A DNA stretch of 64,000 nucleotides from Spartobacteria bacterium (GTDB lineage: Bacteria; Verrucomicrobiota; Verrucomicrobiia; Chthoniobacterales; Chthoniobacteraceae): positions 53,087 to 117,086 of the forward strand of contig JAJPJG010000021.1 in NCBI GenBank assembly GCA_021324395.1, in the 5' to 3' direction. A program made the position numbers and the translations under genes. This document shows positions 1 to 9,600 of the stretch, piece by piece. How positions within the stretch are numbered: position 1 is the stretch's first letter; each line of letters opens with the position of its first letter. The notes beneath the pieces were generated by a model that saw nothing but the letters and a program-made list of their open reading frames with translations, searched no databases and was not told the DNA's origin.

Positions 1-1548
1 GCGTTTGTTTTGAATCTTCATCGCTTCCTCGCCGAATCGGCGCGACTGCCGTGCCGTTTCGACGTGCTGCAGGTTCGTCTTGATGCGGCTGATCGCGGTG
101 TCGACATCGACGTCGATGGTCAGCTCGGTTTGTTTGATTTTTAAAAGCGCCTGCTCCTTGAGTCCTTTCGCTATGTCGAGCTGCGCGCGGCCTTGCACGT
201 TGAAAAGAGGGATCGATGCGACGATGCCGACTGACCACTGGTGCGCCTGTCCTTGAAAGGTGCGGTCCCATGCCTGGCCCATGTCGGTGGCGAGGCCGTT
301 GAGTCCATAGCTGCCGACGAGGTCGAGCTTCGGCAGCATTTGATTTCGCGCAAACCGCAGCCGGATGTTTTCCGTCTCGGCCTGGTGCAGTGCGATTTTG
401 TAGTCGAGGCGATTTTCAAACGCAGTGCGCTTCCATTCGATCGGATCGAGCGGCGGCACGGCAGGCGACTTCAAGCCATTGGGCACAAACACGCGCGTGT
501 CTTCCGGCGAAACGTCGCGCAAAATCACACGCTTTAGCGCGAACTGGCGTTCGTTGAATTGGCCTTTGGCCGCGATCAATATTTCCTGGTCTTCGGACAT
601 CGCGACTTGTGCCTGCCGGATATCGATCGGCGACATTAGCCCGACATCGACGCGCCGCTGGTTTCCCTGCACAAGATTCTGATCGGCGGCGATGGCTTCC
701 TCGCGCACGCGGATATTTTGCTGAGTATAAACCATGTCGAAGTAGGTATTCATCACCGTCGCGACGGAATTCATGACGGTCTGCTGCCAGGTCAAAGTCG
801 CGACCTTGTGATTCTGCCGGCTGATGCGGACATCGGCGAGATTCGCGTCGGGGCCGAAATCGCGCAGCAACGGTTGCTGGAGCGTAAGCGAGGCAAGCAC
901 TGAATCTTCAGTGACGAATGGCAAGGTGCTGCCTTGCAAGCTCGGAGCGACGCGAGAAAGTTGGAGGTTCAAACCATACGTGGTGCCTAGCGGCGTCTTG
1001 CCTTGAAGTTGATTTTGCATCCGGAAGTTTTCGTTGTCGAAAATCAACGGAGCCGTATTGGCAGGATTTGTTACAGTAAACTCAGGGACTGGCACCAATG
1101 GTTGTGGAACAGGTGCCGGCTGGTTGTTTGCAGCCGCCAATGCCGCGGCTGCGTTGTTTAGCGCTGTAATAGTCTGGTTTTGCTGCTCGAACTGCTTTTG
1201 CTCATTCGCGAATGCTTGCTGTTGCAACTCGAGTTGTTGCGCCTCTGCGGCATTCGTGACATTCGTAGCATTCTGCGGAGTTTCCAGCGACTCGCGCGAT
1301 GTGTTGATTGCCAATATGGGATCGAACGCTCCCCACGCATAACGAATGCGATCGCGCGCGATGTGGACACCTACGCGATCGATCTCGGCGTCGAGGTTGT
1401 TTTTGAGCGCCATGTCGATCGCCTCGTCGAGTGTGATGCGCTGCTCCTTCCCCCCTTTTGAATCCACGACAGCAACATCCGCTCCCGCAAATGCGGTGCT
1501 GGCGAGAACTGCAATGAGAACGGGCGCGAAAACCCGGGGGCGAAGCAT
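1..1548 (-). CDS. TolC-family outer membrane efflux protein (3' end cut by window edge)
   Basis: This frame is open from an ATG at 1548 to base 1, giving 516 codons without a stop. The N-terminus is a signal peptide (a run of Leu/Val/Ala ending near AFAGA), followed by a TolC-like opening segment (ITLDEAIDMALKNNLD). A Gln/Asn/Ala-rich insert lies near residues 80-130. The helical hairpin segments typical of outer membrane efflux proteins follow. Family members are about 450-550 residues, so only the last part should be missing. It starts 3 bases after the stop of the M50/HlyD gene and is the last visible gene of the export operon. By family it forms the trimeric outer membrane duct that docks with HlyD-type adaptors. 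I infer that it serves the three adaptor proteins encoded just upstream. Confidence 0.88.
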   Translation of the reverse strand, partial: MLRPRVFAPVLIAVLASTAFAGADVAVVDSKGGKEQRITLDEAIDMALKNNLDAEIDRVGVHIARDRIRYAWGAFDPILAINTSRESLETPQNATNVTNAAEAQQLELQQQAFANEQKQFEQQNQTITALNNAAAALAAANNQPAPVPQPLVPVPEFTVTNPANTAPLIFDNENFRMQNQLQGKTPLGTTYGLNLQLSRVAPSLQGSTLPFVTEDSVLASLTLQQPLLRDFGPDANLADVRISRQNHKVATLTWQQTVMNSVATVMNTYFDMVYTQQNIRVREEAIAADQNLVQGNQRRVDVGLMSPIDIRQAQVAMSEDQEILIAAKGQFNERQFALKRVILRDVSPEDTRVFVPNGLKSPAVPPLDPIEWKRTAFENRLDYKIALHQAETENIRLRFARNQMLPKLDLVGSYGLNGLATDMGQAWDRTFQGQAHQWSVGIVASIPLFNVQGRAQLDIAKGLKEQALLKIKQTELTIDVDVDTAISRIKTNLQHVETARQSRRFGEEAMKIQNKR

Positions 1549-1551
1549 TCT

Positions 1552-3741
1552 TTAAAAACGGTAGTCGAGGCTCACCAAGTCGAGCAATGACTGCAACACC
1601 AATTTTCCCCAAAGATGACGGCCGGCGAAAATCTTCGCGCGCCCGGTCATGCCTTCGCGCAGCAGTCCTTCGCGATTGTCCACAACGATCTCCGCGAGAA
1701 ACGTCCGTTCGAGCGGAACCTCGTGTCCTTGACGGTCGAACGCCGTCGGCACATCGCCCGTGCGTTTCGATGAAAACGCGGGCGGCATGTCGGTGGTGAC
1801 CATCGTCACCGGGTTTTCCGCGATCCTGCCTCTCAAAGTCTTGTCTGGAAACGCGACCGTCTTGAGCAGGACCTCCTGGTCCTTCTTCACATAGCGCACC
1901 TGCTGCTCGGTTAGCGGCACCTTGATCCGCATGAACTCGAGCGGCGCGATTTCGCAGAAGACTTCGTTAAGTCTCAGTCCTTTGTTAAGCTTGAGCAGTA
2001 AGTCGTGCGTTAGAATCGTGCCGCCTTGTCGGGTGCGGAGAGTTAGCCGATCCACATTCTTCTGCGCGTCCTCAAGCTTCTTCTGCCATTGCTCCTTGAT
2101 AGGTTCGAGCTCTTTTAACTCAGCGGGACGATCGTGTGCCAGGGCTTGCTGCATGTTGATGCTTACCATGTTCACTTTCTCGCGCGCGGCAACGAGTTCC
2201 TGTTCGATTTCCGGATTTCCAAGTCTCGCGAGCGGTGCGCCTGCAGGAACTTTGTCGTCTTCTTTCACGTAAATTTCGCGCACGATGCCCTCGACTTCCG
2301 GTCGGATTGTTTCCGGATCAGCCAAGACGATCGCCACCGAGCGCTTGATGACGACTTCATGCGGGAAAAAACAAAGCAGGGTGAAAATAGCGAGTGCGAT
2401 TCCGCCGATGAGCGATAACCTTCGCAGGCGACCATGCGGCTTCCAGTCTTCGCGGGTAAGTTGCAGGCTTTTCATAAATCCAAAGAAAGGCATCACCACC
2501 CACGCGACGAGCGCAAAGGTGGATAGAATACTGGCGAGTCCTTGCAAGGCCACAGGCAGATGCGGTGCCATGTAGCGCGCGAGTTTGTAGATGACGTAGT
2601 AGCCATAGATGTAGGAGGCGATCGCATAGAAGTAGAACAGGCCAAACCGACGCCTCGGCAAAGGAAGGCGTGCCATCGAGGCATCCTGATAGTTGCGTCC
2701 GAAGAGCAGTCGCTTTACTTGCTGGCCTATAAATGCACGCGACTTGGTTTGGAGGTTCGGCACTTCAATGAGATCGGTCATGATGTAGTAACCATCGAAG
2801 CGCATTAGCGGATTTGCGTTGAAGAAGAGCGTCGAGATGCTCGCGATGACCATGATGTTATAGAGTATCTGCTGAAGCGGTCCCGGCTGAACGATCGCCC
2901 AAAGGAATGTCGCAAAGGAAGCCAGGATAAGCTCCACATAGATACCTGCCGCGGAAATAAGAATACGCTTATGTCGTGCCGGCAGAACCCAGCTATCGCT
3001 GACATTGACAAAGAAGTAAGGCGTAAAAACGAGCAGCATCACACCCACCTCGTGAACTTCACCGCCGAAATGCTTGCAGGTAAGCCCGTGCCCCAGCTCG
3101 TGAATGGACTTGATGATGATGGTAGTGACCCAGATCAAGAGCCAGTTATTGATGTGGAAGAACTGCGACATCATCGCTTCGGTGCGGTCGTATTTGTTGA
3201 TCACGACGCACAACGCAGCAATAATGAGAGCTACCGAAACCCAAAGCGTAGTCTTCGTCCAGATCCACCAAAGCGGCCGCGCCATCTTCGCGAATAACTC
3301 ATCGGGATCATAGATCGAAAAGCGTTTGAAGAAGAGATAGTTTGCGGCGTTATAAAGGCTGAACTTCGAGTGTTTCCGTGCCTTGATGGCGTCGTAGCGT
3401 TGCTTAAGACGCATACCCTGGATGCTGAGAAATTGCATCAACCCAAGATCATTCGCGAAATGGGAAACACGCTCCTTGATTTCATCCTCCGAATACTCGA
3501 GCCGCAGGTGAGGAAACCGCTCGATGTAGATATCGCGCACCTGGCCAAGATTCCGCTTTCCATCAAATAATGTAGCTAAAAAGTAGTCCTCCGCAGTGAG
3601 CCGGAAATACTGCAGTGATACCGGATCCTTGATGACGTAGTAAGTGCGTCCTTCGAAGAAGGTCTTGGTAATAACCAGATCCTCGCGCAGCGGAGGGATG
3701 ACAACGCTGTCCTGCGGGGGAGGAGCTGCAACCGCGGCCAT
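1552..3741 (-). CDS. PqqD-like / M50 metalloprotease / HlyD fusion membrane protein
   Basis: This 729-residue protein has three parts. Residues about 25-110 resemble a PqqD-like winged fold, the type that binds leader peptides in RiPP systems. Residues about 155-450 are multi-spanning membrane segments with the site-2-protease zinc motif HELGH at 214-218 and the second M50 motif NPLMRFDG near 310-317. From about 465 the protein becomes a HlyD/lipoyl-type adaptor (RPEVEGIVREIYVKEDDKVP), with a coiled-coil stretch and a beta-barrel end. Both zinc motifs look intact, so it is probably an active intramembrane protease. It sits 3 bases from the genes on either side in a tight operon with two other adaptors and TolC. 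The combined architecture suggests a factor that recognises, processes and passes on exported proteins. That role is inference. Confidence 0.85.
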   Translation of the reverse strand: MAAVAAPPPQDSVVIPPLREDLVITKTFFEGRTYYVIKDPVSLQYFRLTAEDYFLATLFDGKRNLGQVRDIYIERFPHLRLEYSEDEIKERVSHFANDLGLMQFLSIQGMRLKQRYDAIKARKHSKFSLYNAANYLFFKRFSIYDPDELFAKMARPLWWIWTKTTLWVSVALIIAALCVVINKYDRTEAMMSQFFHINNWLLIWVTTIIIKSIHELGHGLTCKHFGGEVHEVGVMLLVFTPYFFVNVSDSWVLPARHKRILISAAGIYVELILASFATFLWAIVQPGPLQQILYNIMVIASISTLFFNANPLMRFDGYYIMTDLIEVPNLQTKSRAFIGQQVKRLLFGRNYQDASMARLPLPRRRFGLFYFYAIASYIYGYYVIYKLARYMAPHLPVALQGLASILSTFALVAWVVMPFFGFMKSLQLTREDWKPHGRLRRLSLIGGIALAIFTLLCFFPHEVVIKRSVAIVLADPETIRPEVEGIVREIYVKEDDKVPAGAPLARLGNPEIEQELVAAREKVNMVSINMQQALAHDRPAELKELEPIKEQWQKKLEDAQKNVDRLTLRTRQGGTILTHDLLLKLNKGLRLNEVFCEIAPLEFMRIKVPLTEQQVRYVKKDQEVLLKTVAFPDKTLRGRIAENPVTMVTTDMPPAFSSKRTGDVPTAFDRQGHEVPLERTFLAEIVVDNREGLLREGMTGRAKIFAGRHLWGKLVLQSLLDLVSLDYRF

Positions 3742-3744
3742 GGA

Positions 3745-4482
3745 TTACCGCTGCGCAGTTTGCAGCTTCGAGAAATCGGACTGCGCGCGCATGCCGGCCT
3801 TGATTTCGTGACTTGGATTATCGAGCAGCAGCTTCACCCGGAACAAGCCGCTGGCAGCATCGATGCGCGGGTCAATGAACGAAACTGTCGCGACATACTT
3901 ATGAGAGCTATTCGGCAGAGTGGGGAAGGTTACCGGCACTTTCATGTCAGGATGAATCGATTCCATCAACTTCGGATCGAGATAGAACTGCACGTAAACC
4001 TGATCGATATTCACGATGTCGAATAGCTTCTCCACGCGATCCACACCTTCGCCGACTTCCTTATATTTCTTAACCACAATGCCTGAGAGCGGAGCGCGGA
4101 TTGTCTTTTCGCCGAGGTGAACGAGCGCGAGCTTGTGCTGGATCTTAGCCAGCTCCAATTCGGTCTTCTTTTCGAGAGCCGCATCCTTGCTGGCCATTTT
4201 TTCCTTTAGCAGCTCTTCCATGCCATTCGCCTGAAACTGCGCGCGCTCGATTTGCTGCGCGAATTGCTGCACTTCGAGTTCCTCCTTTTCGCTGTTCAGC
4301 TTTGCCAAAGGCTGGTCTTTCTTTACCTCGTCACCTTCGTCGACATAAATCTCCGAGATGATGTCCTGCAGCACCGGCGAGCTAACGGTGACCTGCTTGA
4401 AAGGGATGACCAAGCCCTGAACCTCCTCGGCGCGTGCGGCGATAGCTAGTAAAAAGAAGCAAGTAAATAGAAGCCGGGTCAT
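3745..4482 (-). CDS. HlyD-family periplasmic adaptor (membrane fusion protein)
   Basis: This 245-residue protein begins with a short signal peptide (MTRLLFTCFFLLAIAARAEE). A split lipoyl/barrel-sandwich domain follows: the first half carries EIYVDEGDEVKKDQPLAKL and the second half IRAPLSGIVVKKYKEVGEGV. Between the halves is a coiled-coil hairpin at about residues 70-125. The C-terminal beta-barrel contains the segment PDMKVPVTFP and ends at a conserved KAGMRAQSDF-like strand. It is a compact membrane fusion protein of ordinary size. It lies 2 bases after the GAF-HlyD gene and 3 bases before the M50/HlyD gene, so the operon encodes three different adaptors. It should sit in the periplasm and bridge the inner membrane part to TolC. 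Confidence 0.88.
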   Translation of the reverse strand: MTRLLFTCFFLLAIAARAEEVQGLVIPFKQVTVSSPVLQDIISEIYVDEGDEVKKDQPLAKLNSEKEELEVQQFAQQIERAQFQANGMEELLKEKMASKDAALEKKTELELAKIQHKLALVHLGEKTIRAPLSGIVVKKYKEVGEGVDRVEKLFDIVNIDQVYVQFYLDPKLMESIHPDMKVPVTFPTLPNSSHKYVATVSFIDPRIDAASGLFRVKLLLDNPSHEIKAGMRAQSDFSKLQTAQR

Positions 4483-4484
4483 AG

Positions 4485-6521
4485 TTAGCCAATCATTCGA
4501 TATTGGAACCAGCGATAGAGTTTTCGCGCGATGTTGAAGATTAGAGGGCGGTGGCCCAGTTCCATCTTTGCGCGGCCGGTCAGGTTGGGACGCAGCGCCT
4601 TCGCAATGTCATCTGATATCTGCGGGTTATCAACTGTCACAAAAAAGACGTTCTCTTTTTCCTTCGGATAAGCCGCGGCGCTGATTTGCTGGCGATTGTT
4701 GATTTGTGCGTGCAGCACGTGCGCGGATTGCGAGTAAAGGATGTAGCTCATTCCGAGCGAGCCGCGCTTTTGCAGCGACGACTCGACAAGGCCGATGTCT
4801 CTTTCATTGATCTCCGCGTGAAGCTGCCATGAGTCCAGTCCATCGACTTCGGCAAAAAGCGCGCCAGCTTGCAGCACTTCACCCGCGCGAAGCTCCAGGT
4901 CTTTCGTCATAACGACGCCATCTATCGGTGAACGCAATGTCGCGCTATCGATGTCCGCCTGAATCTTCTTTTCGTTTTGCTCGAGCACTTTTACCTGCAG
5001 GAGCGAAACCTGCGCTGCCGCTTCGTCGCCGGCCGCGCGCGAACGGTCTGCATCGGCGGAGTAACGCAGCTTGTCTTGCTGCACGCTATCGAGTTCGAGC
5101 TTTAGCCGGCGTGTGTCGATCTGCGCGAGCGGCTGGCCTTTTGTGACATGATCGCCTTCGCGGACGAGGATCGTTTCGATGCGGCCGTTTACTTCCGGCA
5201 CGACCAGGGCGCGGTGCAAGGCTTGCAAAGAGCAGTCGCCATCGACCTTCACGCGTGCGGGCCAGAGCGAAATGATCAGCGCGAGTCCGCCGATGATTCC
5301 GGCCTTGAGCAGAAAACGATTTCGATTTGTGCCGGTCAGCAGCAGCTTTGTCGCGCGAATGCGTTTCGTAGCTGGCAAAAGGGGAAGCGTCTCGTAATCG
5401 CGCGCGCCGGTGAGGGCGCGGCTCGAGTAGTTGCTGATCCATTCGCCGACGCGGCGCGAGGGAAGTAGCTCGGATTTGCCGGTTGCACCGTCGAAATAAC
5501 CTTCAAAAGTGCTTTCGCAGAAAAACGCGCCGACCAGTTCTTTCTCTTTATTTAACATCGGGCATATGATCGCGGAGACCACGTGCGAAAGCTGGAAATA
5601 GTGCAGATCGATTTCGTCCGTGCGGCGGGTGGTCAACGCAAGCTCCGTTTTTTCGCCATTCGTCTTCAGCGATTCCGCTCGGGCGAGCAGTTCCTTTTTG
5701 CTTAAAATCTGCGTTTCGCTCGCACTGTGCGCGTCAACGAAAGCGGTCATCGCTTTCACCATCGCACTTTTTTTCTCCACCGTTTCCTGGCCGGAAATCG
5801 CGAGCACACGCCAGCGCTCGCCTTCGCGCAATAGCACCGACGCGCGTTCGCAGCCGACGAGATCGCGTCCGTAATTCGCAGTGAGTCGCGCGATTTCGAG
5901 CGAGTCGAGCGAGCCGGCGAGATCGGTCGTGAAGCGGAGCAAATGCTGGAGCCGCTGCGTCTCGAGCACGAGATTGCCAAGGCGGCGCGACTGCAGGTGC
6001 TGCTCGACGTAGCCGGTGAGCGACGAAAGAAACGTGACGAACTCCGCGTAATTTTCCGTCGTGACGTAAGGCTGGAGCCAGACTTGCAGCACGCCGAGCG
6101 TTTGCTCCTTGAGCACCAGCGGCACGTGCAAAAAGGGATACGGCGTTTTATTTCCCGTCTCAGCAGGCGGCGCGATGTCGCTCGGCTCCGTGTGACTCGG
6201 GCGAACGATCAGTGCGCGGTTGTTTTTGACGACATCGGTGAGGATTTTCAGCAGGCCGGTGCGTTGCGTCTCGTCGGATTGAAAAAGGCTGGATGCGAAA
6301 TCGACCTGCGCGCAGAGCTGGAACTCGCTTTTGTTATCCTGCGCGCGCGAGCCGACAAGCCAGACTGCGCCGCCTTTGGCATCAGTCGCAGCAACGACGC
6401 GCTCGAGGAATTTTTGGAAAAATTCCTCGCTCGGCAGCTCCGCTTTGCTCAGCCCCGCGATTTCCTCGACGAGTCGTTGAATGCGTGCGCGCGCGGCTTC
6501 GATGTTCGGGTCAGTAGCCAT
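4485..6521 (-). CDS. GAF-domain/HlyD fusion adaptor protein
   Basis: This 678-residue protein has an unusual order of parts. The first 380 or so residues look soluble and contain two GAF-like domains (roughly 20-180 and 205-375) joined by helical linkers. A single membrane segment follows near residue 410 (FLLKAGIIGGLALIISLWPA). The rest is a HlyD adaptor with the lipoyl halves (VNGRIETILVREGDHVTKGQ and LRSPIDGVVMTKDLELRAGE), a coiled-coil hairpin between them, and a C-terminal barrel. This predicts GAF sensors in the cytoplasm and the adaptor in the periplasm. It is the first exporter gene after the two LExRIAPA proteins, with 93 bases between. GAF domains usually bind small molecules, so the export channel may be gated by a cytoplasmic signal. 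That is inference. Confidence 0.85.
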   Translation of the reverse strand: MATDPNIEAARARIQRLVEEIAGLSKAELPSEEFFQKFLERVVAATDAKGGAVWLVGSRAQDNKSEFQLCAQVDFASSLFQSDETQRTGLLKILTDVVKNNRALIVRPSHTEPSDIAPPAETGNKTPYPFLHVPLVLKEQTLGVLQVWLQPYVTTENYAEFVTFLSSLTGYVEQHLQSRRLGNLVLETQRLQHLLRFTTDLAGSLDSLEIARLTANYGRDLVGCERASVLLREGERWRVLAISGQETVEKKSAMVKAMTAFVDAHSASETQILSKKELLARAESLKTNGEKTELALTTRRTDEIDLHYFQLSHVVSAIICPMLNKEKELVGAFFCESTFEGYFDGATGKSELLPSRRVGEWISNYSSRALTGARDYETLPLLPATKRIRATKLLLTGTNRNRFLLKAGIIGGLALIISLWPARVKVDGDCSLQALHRALVVPEVNGRIETILVREGDHVTKGQPLAQIDTRRLKLELDSVQQDKLRYSADADRSRAAGDEAAAQVSLLQVKVLEQNEKKIQADIDSATLRSPIDGVVMTKDLELRAGEVLQAGALFAEVDGLDSWQLHAEINERDIGLVESSLQKRGSLGMSYILYSQSAHVLHAQINNRQQISAAAYPKEKENVFFVTVDNPQISDDIAKALRPNLTGRAKMELGHRPLIFNIARKLYRWFQYRMIG

Positions 6522-6614
6522 AACAGCCGCCGGTCAACATAAAGCCGTGCCTTGTAAAAGCAATGCTGTGTGCAGTTTTTGCGCCGCATTTGCGGCCGCG
6601 GAAAAACACGGAGG

Positions 6615-9600
6615 TTATGCCGGAACCACGACGCGATTGCCGGGCGGTAACCCTGGAATCTCCGTGGCCGTAACGATGTAGCCGTCGATCAACGCACCAC
6701 CCAGCGGGACAGCCGACGGGGTGCTCGAGTGGACAACGTTTCCTTGAGCATCATAGTAGTCGAACGAGTTTGTCGGGGCTTTATCCGTGCCTTTGTCGCC
6801 ATTGAGCAATGTAAGGTTGATGTTCGATGCGGATTGCACCGCGGCGATACGATCGATGCCGCCAGCGACCATCGACATGATGTTGCGGGTGGTGAGGCCG
6901 TTGACCGATCCATTAATGCCCGGCGTAGCGGGTTGATCGTTTTTCACGCGACCCGCAGCGCCCGCGATGATGCCGACGTTGCCATTCGCATCCGTTAACC
7001 CTTGGATGGCCGCAGGGTCGAGCGGATCAGTCGCGCCGAGTGCAACCTGATGGATGAAAGTGGCCATCGTTATATCGACGTGATAGTCACCCGTCGTGTC
7101 GTTGTAAGCCTTGATTGGGACGGAAGGATCGATGTTGCCGATACTGCCCTCGAGTTGCGCATTTGTGATCGAGCCACCTTTGCCGACGTGAACGTCTTTC
7201 GCGATGTCTTGCGACGTGCCGTAATTAAGTGTGCTGCCACCATTGCCTGCGATGAGATCGACGCGTGTGGCGATACTGCCACGCTGGAGATAACTATTGA
7301 TGCTGCCACCATTGCCGCCCACAGCGGCTTTTCCGCCAAAAGAGCGATCGACCTGAACAATGTCGGTCTGGTCGTTTGCGAGGAAGCCATAGACATCGCC
7401 ACCTTTGCCGCCGACGATGAGGACTTTCTCACCCGTGGGCAACGAAGCATTGATTTCGGAACTATTGACGGAGCCGCCCAAACCACCGTTGAGAAGCCCA
7501 AATCCACCTGCGCCCGCTGCTGCGACTGCCGCGCCGCGCGTTGCTGTCGAGGTGACGCTATTAACATTGCCTCCCGAGCCGCCATTTGCGCCGAAGCTGT
7601 CGCCGCCGTTTCCAGCGATAATGCGGTTAATTAATGACTGCGAAAGATCGGAATCGAAAGCCTTTCCGTCAGCAGTCGCGCTGCTGATATCGCCACCGGC
7701 TCCGCCATTTCCGCCAATGCCGCCGCCGCCATCGCCGGAGATCAATGTCACGATCGTTGGAATAATGCCCTGGCTTGTAGGCTTGTTGATGAAATTGGTG
7801 ATTGAACCACCACCACCGCCGCTAAATCCTTTTCCGCCAGCTCCTGCAATGACACTGATGGGACCTGCGAGGTTGTTCGTTACAGTGCTGGGCGAGCTGT
7901 TCACGACAGAACCGCCGTGTCCGCCGGCACCTGAAACGGCGTTGCCGCCGATACCGCCGGAGAAATCGAGCGAGCCGGATTCGCCGCCGTTCAGCGGGAT
8001 GAAGAGACTGGAGAAATTCAGGATTGAGCCACCGCTGCCGCCGCTCTTGATGCCGCCGCCGCCATCGCCGCCATGGACTGCGATGACAAGATCCTGCGTG
8101 TCGTAAAATCCTTTTACACCATTGCCTATCACGCTGCCGCCATTGCCGCCGAACGTGCCGTTGCCGCCGTTACCGCCTTGGAACAGCTCTCCGGTTGCAA
8201 TCACATTGTTTGAAATGGTGCCACCGTTACCGCCGCTTCCGGCGATGCCGTTGCCACCAACGCCGCCGATCATTTGCACAGACGAATAAAAGCTCGCGCT
8301 GGAGTAGGTCACCTCAACACCGGTGATGCCGCCGCCAGCACCACCGGATTTAAAGCCATTGCCGCCGATGCCGCCGGTGATAATGATACCGTTGCCGCCG
8401 CCAAACGCGACATCGAGCGGGAACTGGAAGCTCAATGAAGGAGTGACGACACCGTTGGTGATTGTTAAGGGTCCGCCGAAGTGTCCGCCGTTTCCGCCGG
8501 TGCCGACGACCGCATTGCCTCCGTTCCCAGCGTTAAAGAAAAACCCGTTATTTGTCAGTTCGCCAAAATCAAGCACGCTTAGATTGCTGCTGGTGAAATT
8601 CCAATCCGGCTGGGGGAATGTATTGGTTGGATCAATGTTGCCGTAGGCAAAGACGGTCGGATCGCCGAGATCAGGACGATAGCTGTCGAATGCAACGATA
8701 TTGTTGTTTTTCGGCAACGAGACGGTCGGGAAAGGAGTCTCCGCAAACACAGTGGCTCCGCCGAATGTGCCGTTATTGCCAAAGGCCGTGCCGTTGGTAA
8801 GGTTCAGCTCGACCACGTTCGGGGGGGTGGGAAGCGTGGAGATATCGTAAATGGCGACGTCATTCATCTGCCCGTCGCCGTCAGCGTCAGTGGTCACGAT
8901 TCGCCTCAAATCTGAATTGGGCGACAAACCTACCGAGCCACCGCCGACGAGGGCAATGCCCGCCTGATCGCCCGTGCCGGACACGACGGCAGCCCCGCCG
9001 GTGCCATTGCCCTGAAGAATCACGAGGAAGTTCTTTGGCGCGCTGGTGAGCACCGCGAAATCTGCATTTCCGTCAGATGGATTTGCACCACTGCTCAAAT
9101 CCAACACCGTAAAGTCGAGCACATGAGCTGCCGTCGGACTGATCTTGTCACCTCCCACCGCGCGATTCGTATCGACATCGCCAAGGCCAATCGAAGTTGC
9201 TACCAACTGGGTGGCCGTAGGGGTGGGATTCGCCGGCGATTGTGCGTAGTCGTCGACGATGGTGAGATGGTCATCACCAACCCGAGCTGCGACTATCACG
9301 TCATGATTATCGCTTGTTTGTAGATGCGTTGCTTTCAGCAGCGGAGCTGCGCTCGCAACTCCCAGCATAAAAAACGGAACCTGTGGTGCCAGGGCTGTTC
9401 CGAAATCTGCAAAGAATGTCCCTGGAGTAACCGGCAACGGTCCGCTGCCGAAATCGGCGGTGCCGACCACCTGCGGATCGCCAGCCAGAACGACCACGGT
9501 GTGTTCAATGACATGTGTGACCGGAGTGGTGTAATCTGCGACTACAGCGAGATCTGTCACACCGTCACCATTAAAATCGCCGGCGGCGAGTGCTGTGATT

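Noticed and set aside
7405..8106. Proline-rich frames opposite the glycine-rich genes
   Set aside because: Gly codons (GGN) read as Pro (CCN) on the other strand; these are compositional shadows of the repeats.
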